Source: a virus
DNA length: 23,985 nucleotides
Strand: one strand, 5' to 3'
Virus record (IMG/VR): IMGVR_UViG_3300030012_001523
Location: 1-23,985 of that record
Shown: piece after piece, positions 23,910-23,985 of the stretch
Layout: each line of letters opens with the position of its first letter
Numbering within the stretch: position 1 is the stretch's first letter
Notes under the pieces: model-generated
Seen by the model: the letters and a program-made list of their open reading frames with translations, nothing else
The model's database searches: none
Told to the model about the DNA's origin: nothing
Program-made: the position numbers and the translations under genes

Positions 23910-23985
23910 TTACACTCCTTTGAATAATACAAAGTTGTTAGCAGCTTGTGTTACTAAACATCTTTCTGATAGGAAGTTAATTTCC
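23910..23985 (-). CDS. C-terminus of probable major capsid protein, truncated by the window edge
   Basis: The last 24 codons are visible (frame 23984-23910), reading EINFLSERCLVTQAANNF then VLFKGV and TAA. The pattern E-I-N-x-L-x-E-R-C ... T-Q-x-A-N-N-F is, from memory, the typical end of a major capsid protein in Bacteroidota and marine phages. The following hairpin and the head-associated gene fit that position. The family call rests on a short segment only; the rest lies to the right of the window. Confidence 0.72.
   Translation of the reverse strand, partial: EINFLSERCLVTQAANNFVLFKGV

Noticed and set aside
1-23985. tRNA genes, CRISPR array, integrase, insertion sequence or attachment site
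   Set aside because: No cloverleaf-like sequence, no regularly spaced repeats, no transposase or recombinase motif, and no terminal inverted repeats were seen on reading.

Overview
The window looks like part of the genome of a tailed dsDNA phage that infects a (probably marine) member of the Bacteroidota. The phage evidence is a dense late module with major-capsid C-terminus, connector-like proteins, large tail proteins, ejection-type proteins and an endolysin, plus a phage-type ribonucleotide reductase. The host inference rests on very low GC, signal peptides ending in SAQ and SSQN (typical of Bacteroidota), a predicted outer-membrane barrel protein, and almost no Shine-Dalgarno sequences before the late genes. 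The absence of sheath, baseplate and tape-measure-like genes in this stretch fits a short-tailed (podovirus-like) virion, but this is an inference from one window.

Layout. Bases 1-1488 on the + strand hold the 3' two thirds of nrdA (class Ia ribonucleotide reductase large subunit). It converges at about 1496-1520 on a strong bidirectional terminator with a minus-strand late operon that fills the rest of the window. Read in transcription order (right to left), the late operon contains: the last 24 codons of a probable major capsid protein (23984-23910); a GC hairpin; a 274-aa head-associated protein; a second hairpin; two connector/neck-like proteins (249 and 407 aa); two large tail proteins (1371 and 496 aa) that look like parts of one tail protein; a small Ala/Gln-rich coiled-coil ejection-type protein (220 aa); a 367-aa protein of unknown function; and a 2311-aa giant protein carrying a HAD-hydrolase domain, a PD-(D/E)XK-like nuclease core and a segment like sigma-70 region 2, probably delivered into the host with the DNA.

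The leftmost 5 kb of the late operon is an accessory and lysis region. It encodes a YfiM-like lipoprotein, a secreted beta-barrel-like protein, a one-TM coiled-coil protein (holin or spanin candidate), a secreted thioredoxin fold without its CxxC, and then seven small genes. Five of these seven encode very basic, mostly Cys-containing proteins that share a short (S/T)-P-hydrophobic-K motif; one matches a domain I associate with algal giant viruses. They are followed by an M15-family peptidoglycan peptidase (endolysin) and one last unknown protein. Genes are packed with TAATG or ATGA overlaps, implying translational coupling. The most noteworthy items are the multi-enzyme giant protein, the envelope cassette, the family of small basic proteins, and three copies of a beta-rich module inside the 1371-aa tail protein. 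No tRNA, CRISPR array, integrase or insertion sequence was seen.
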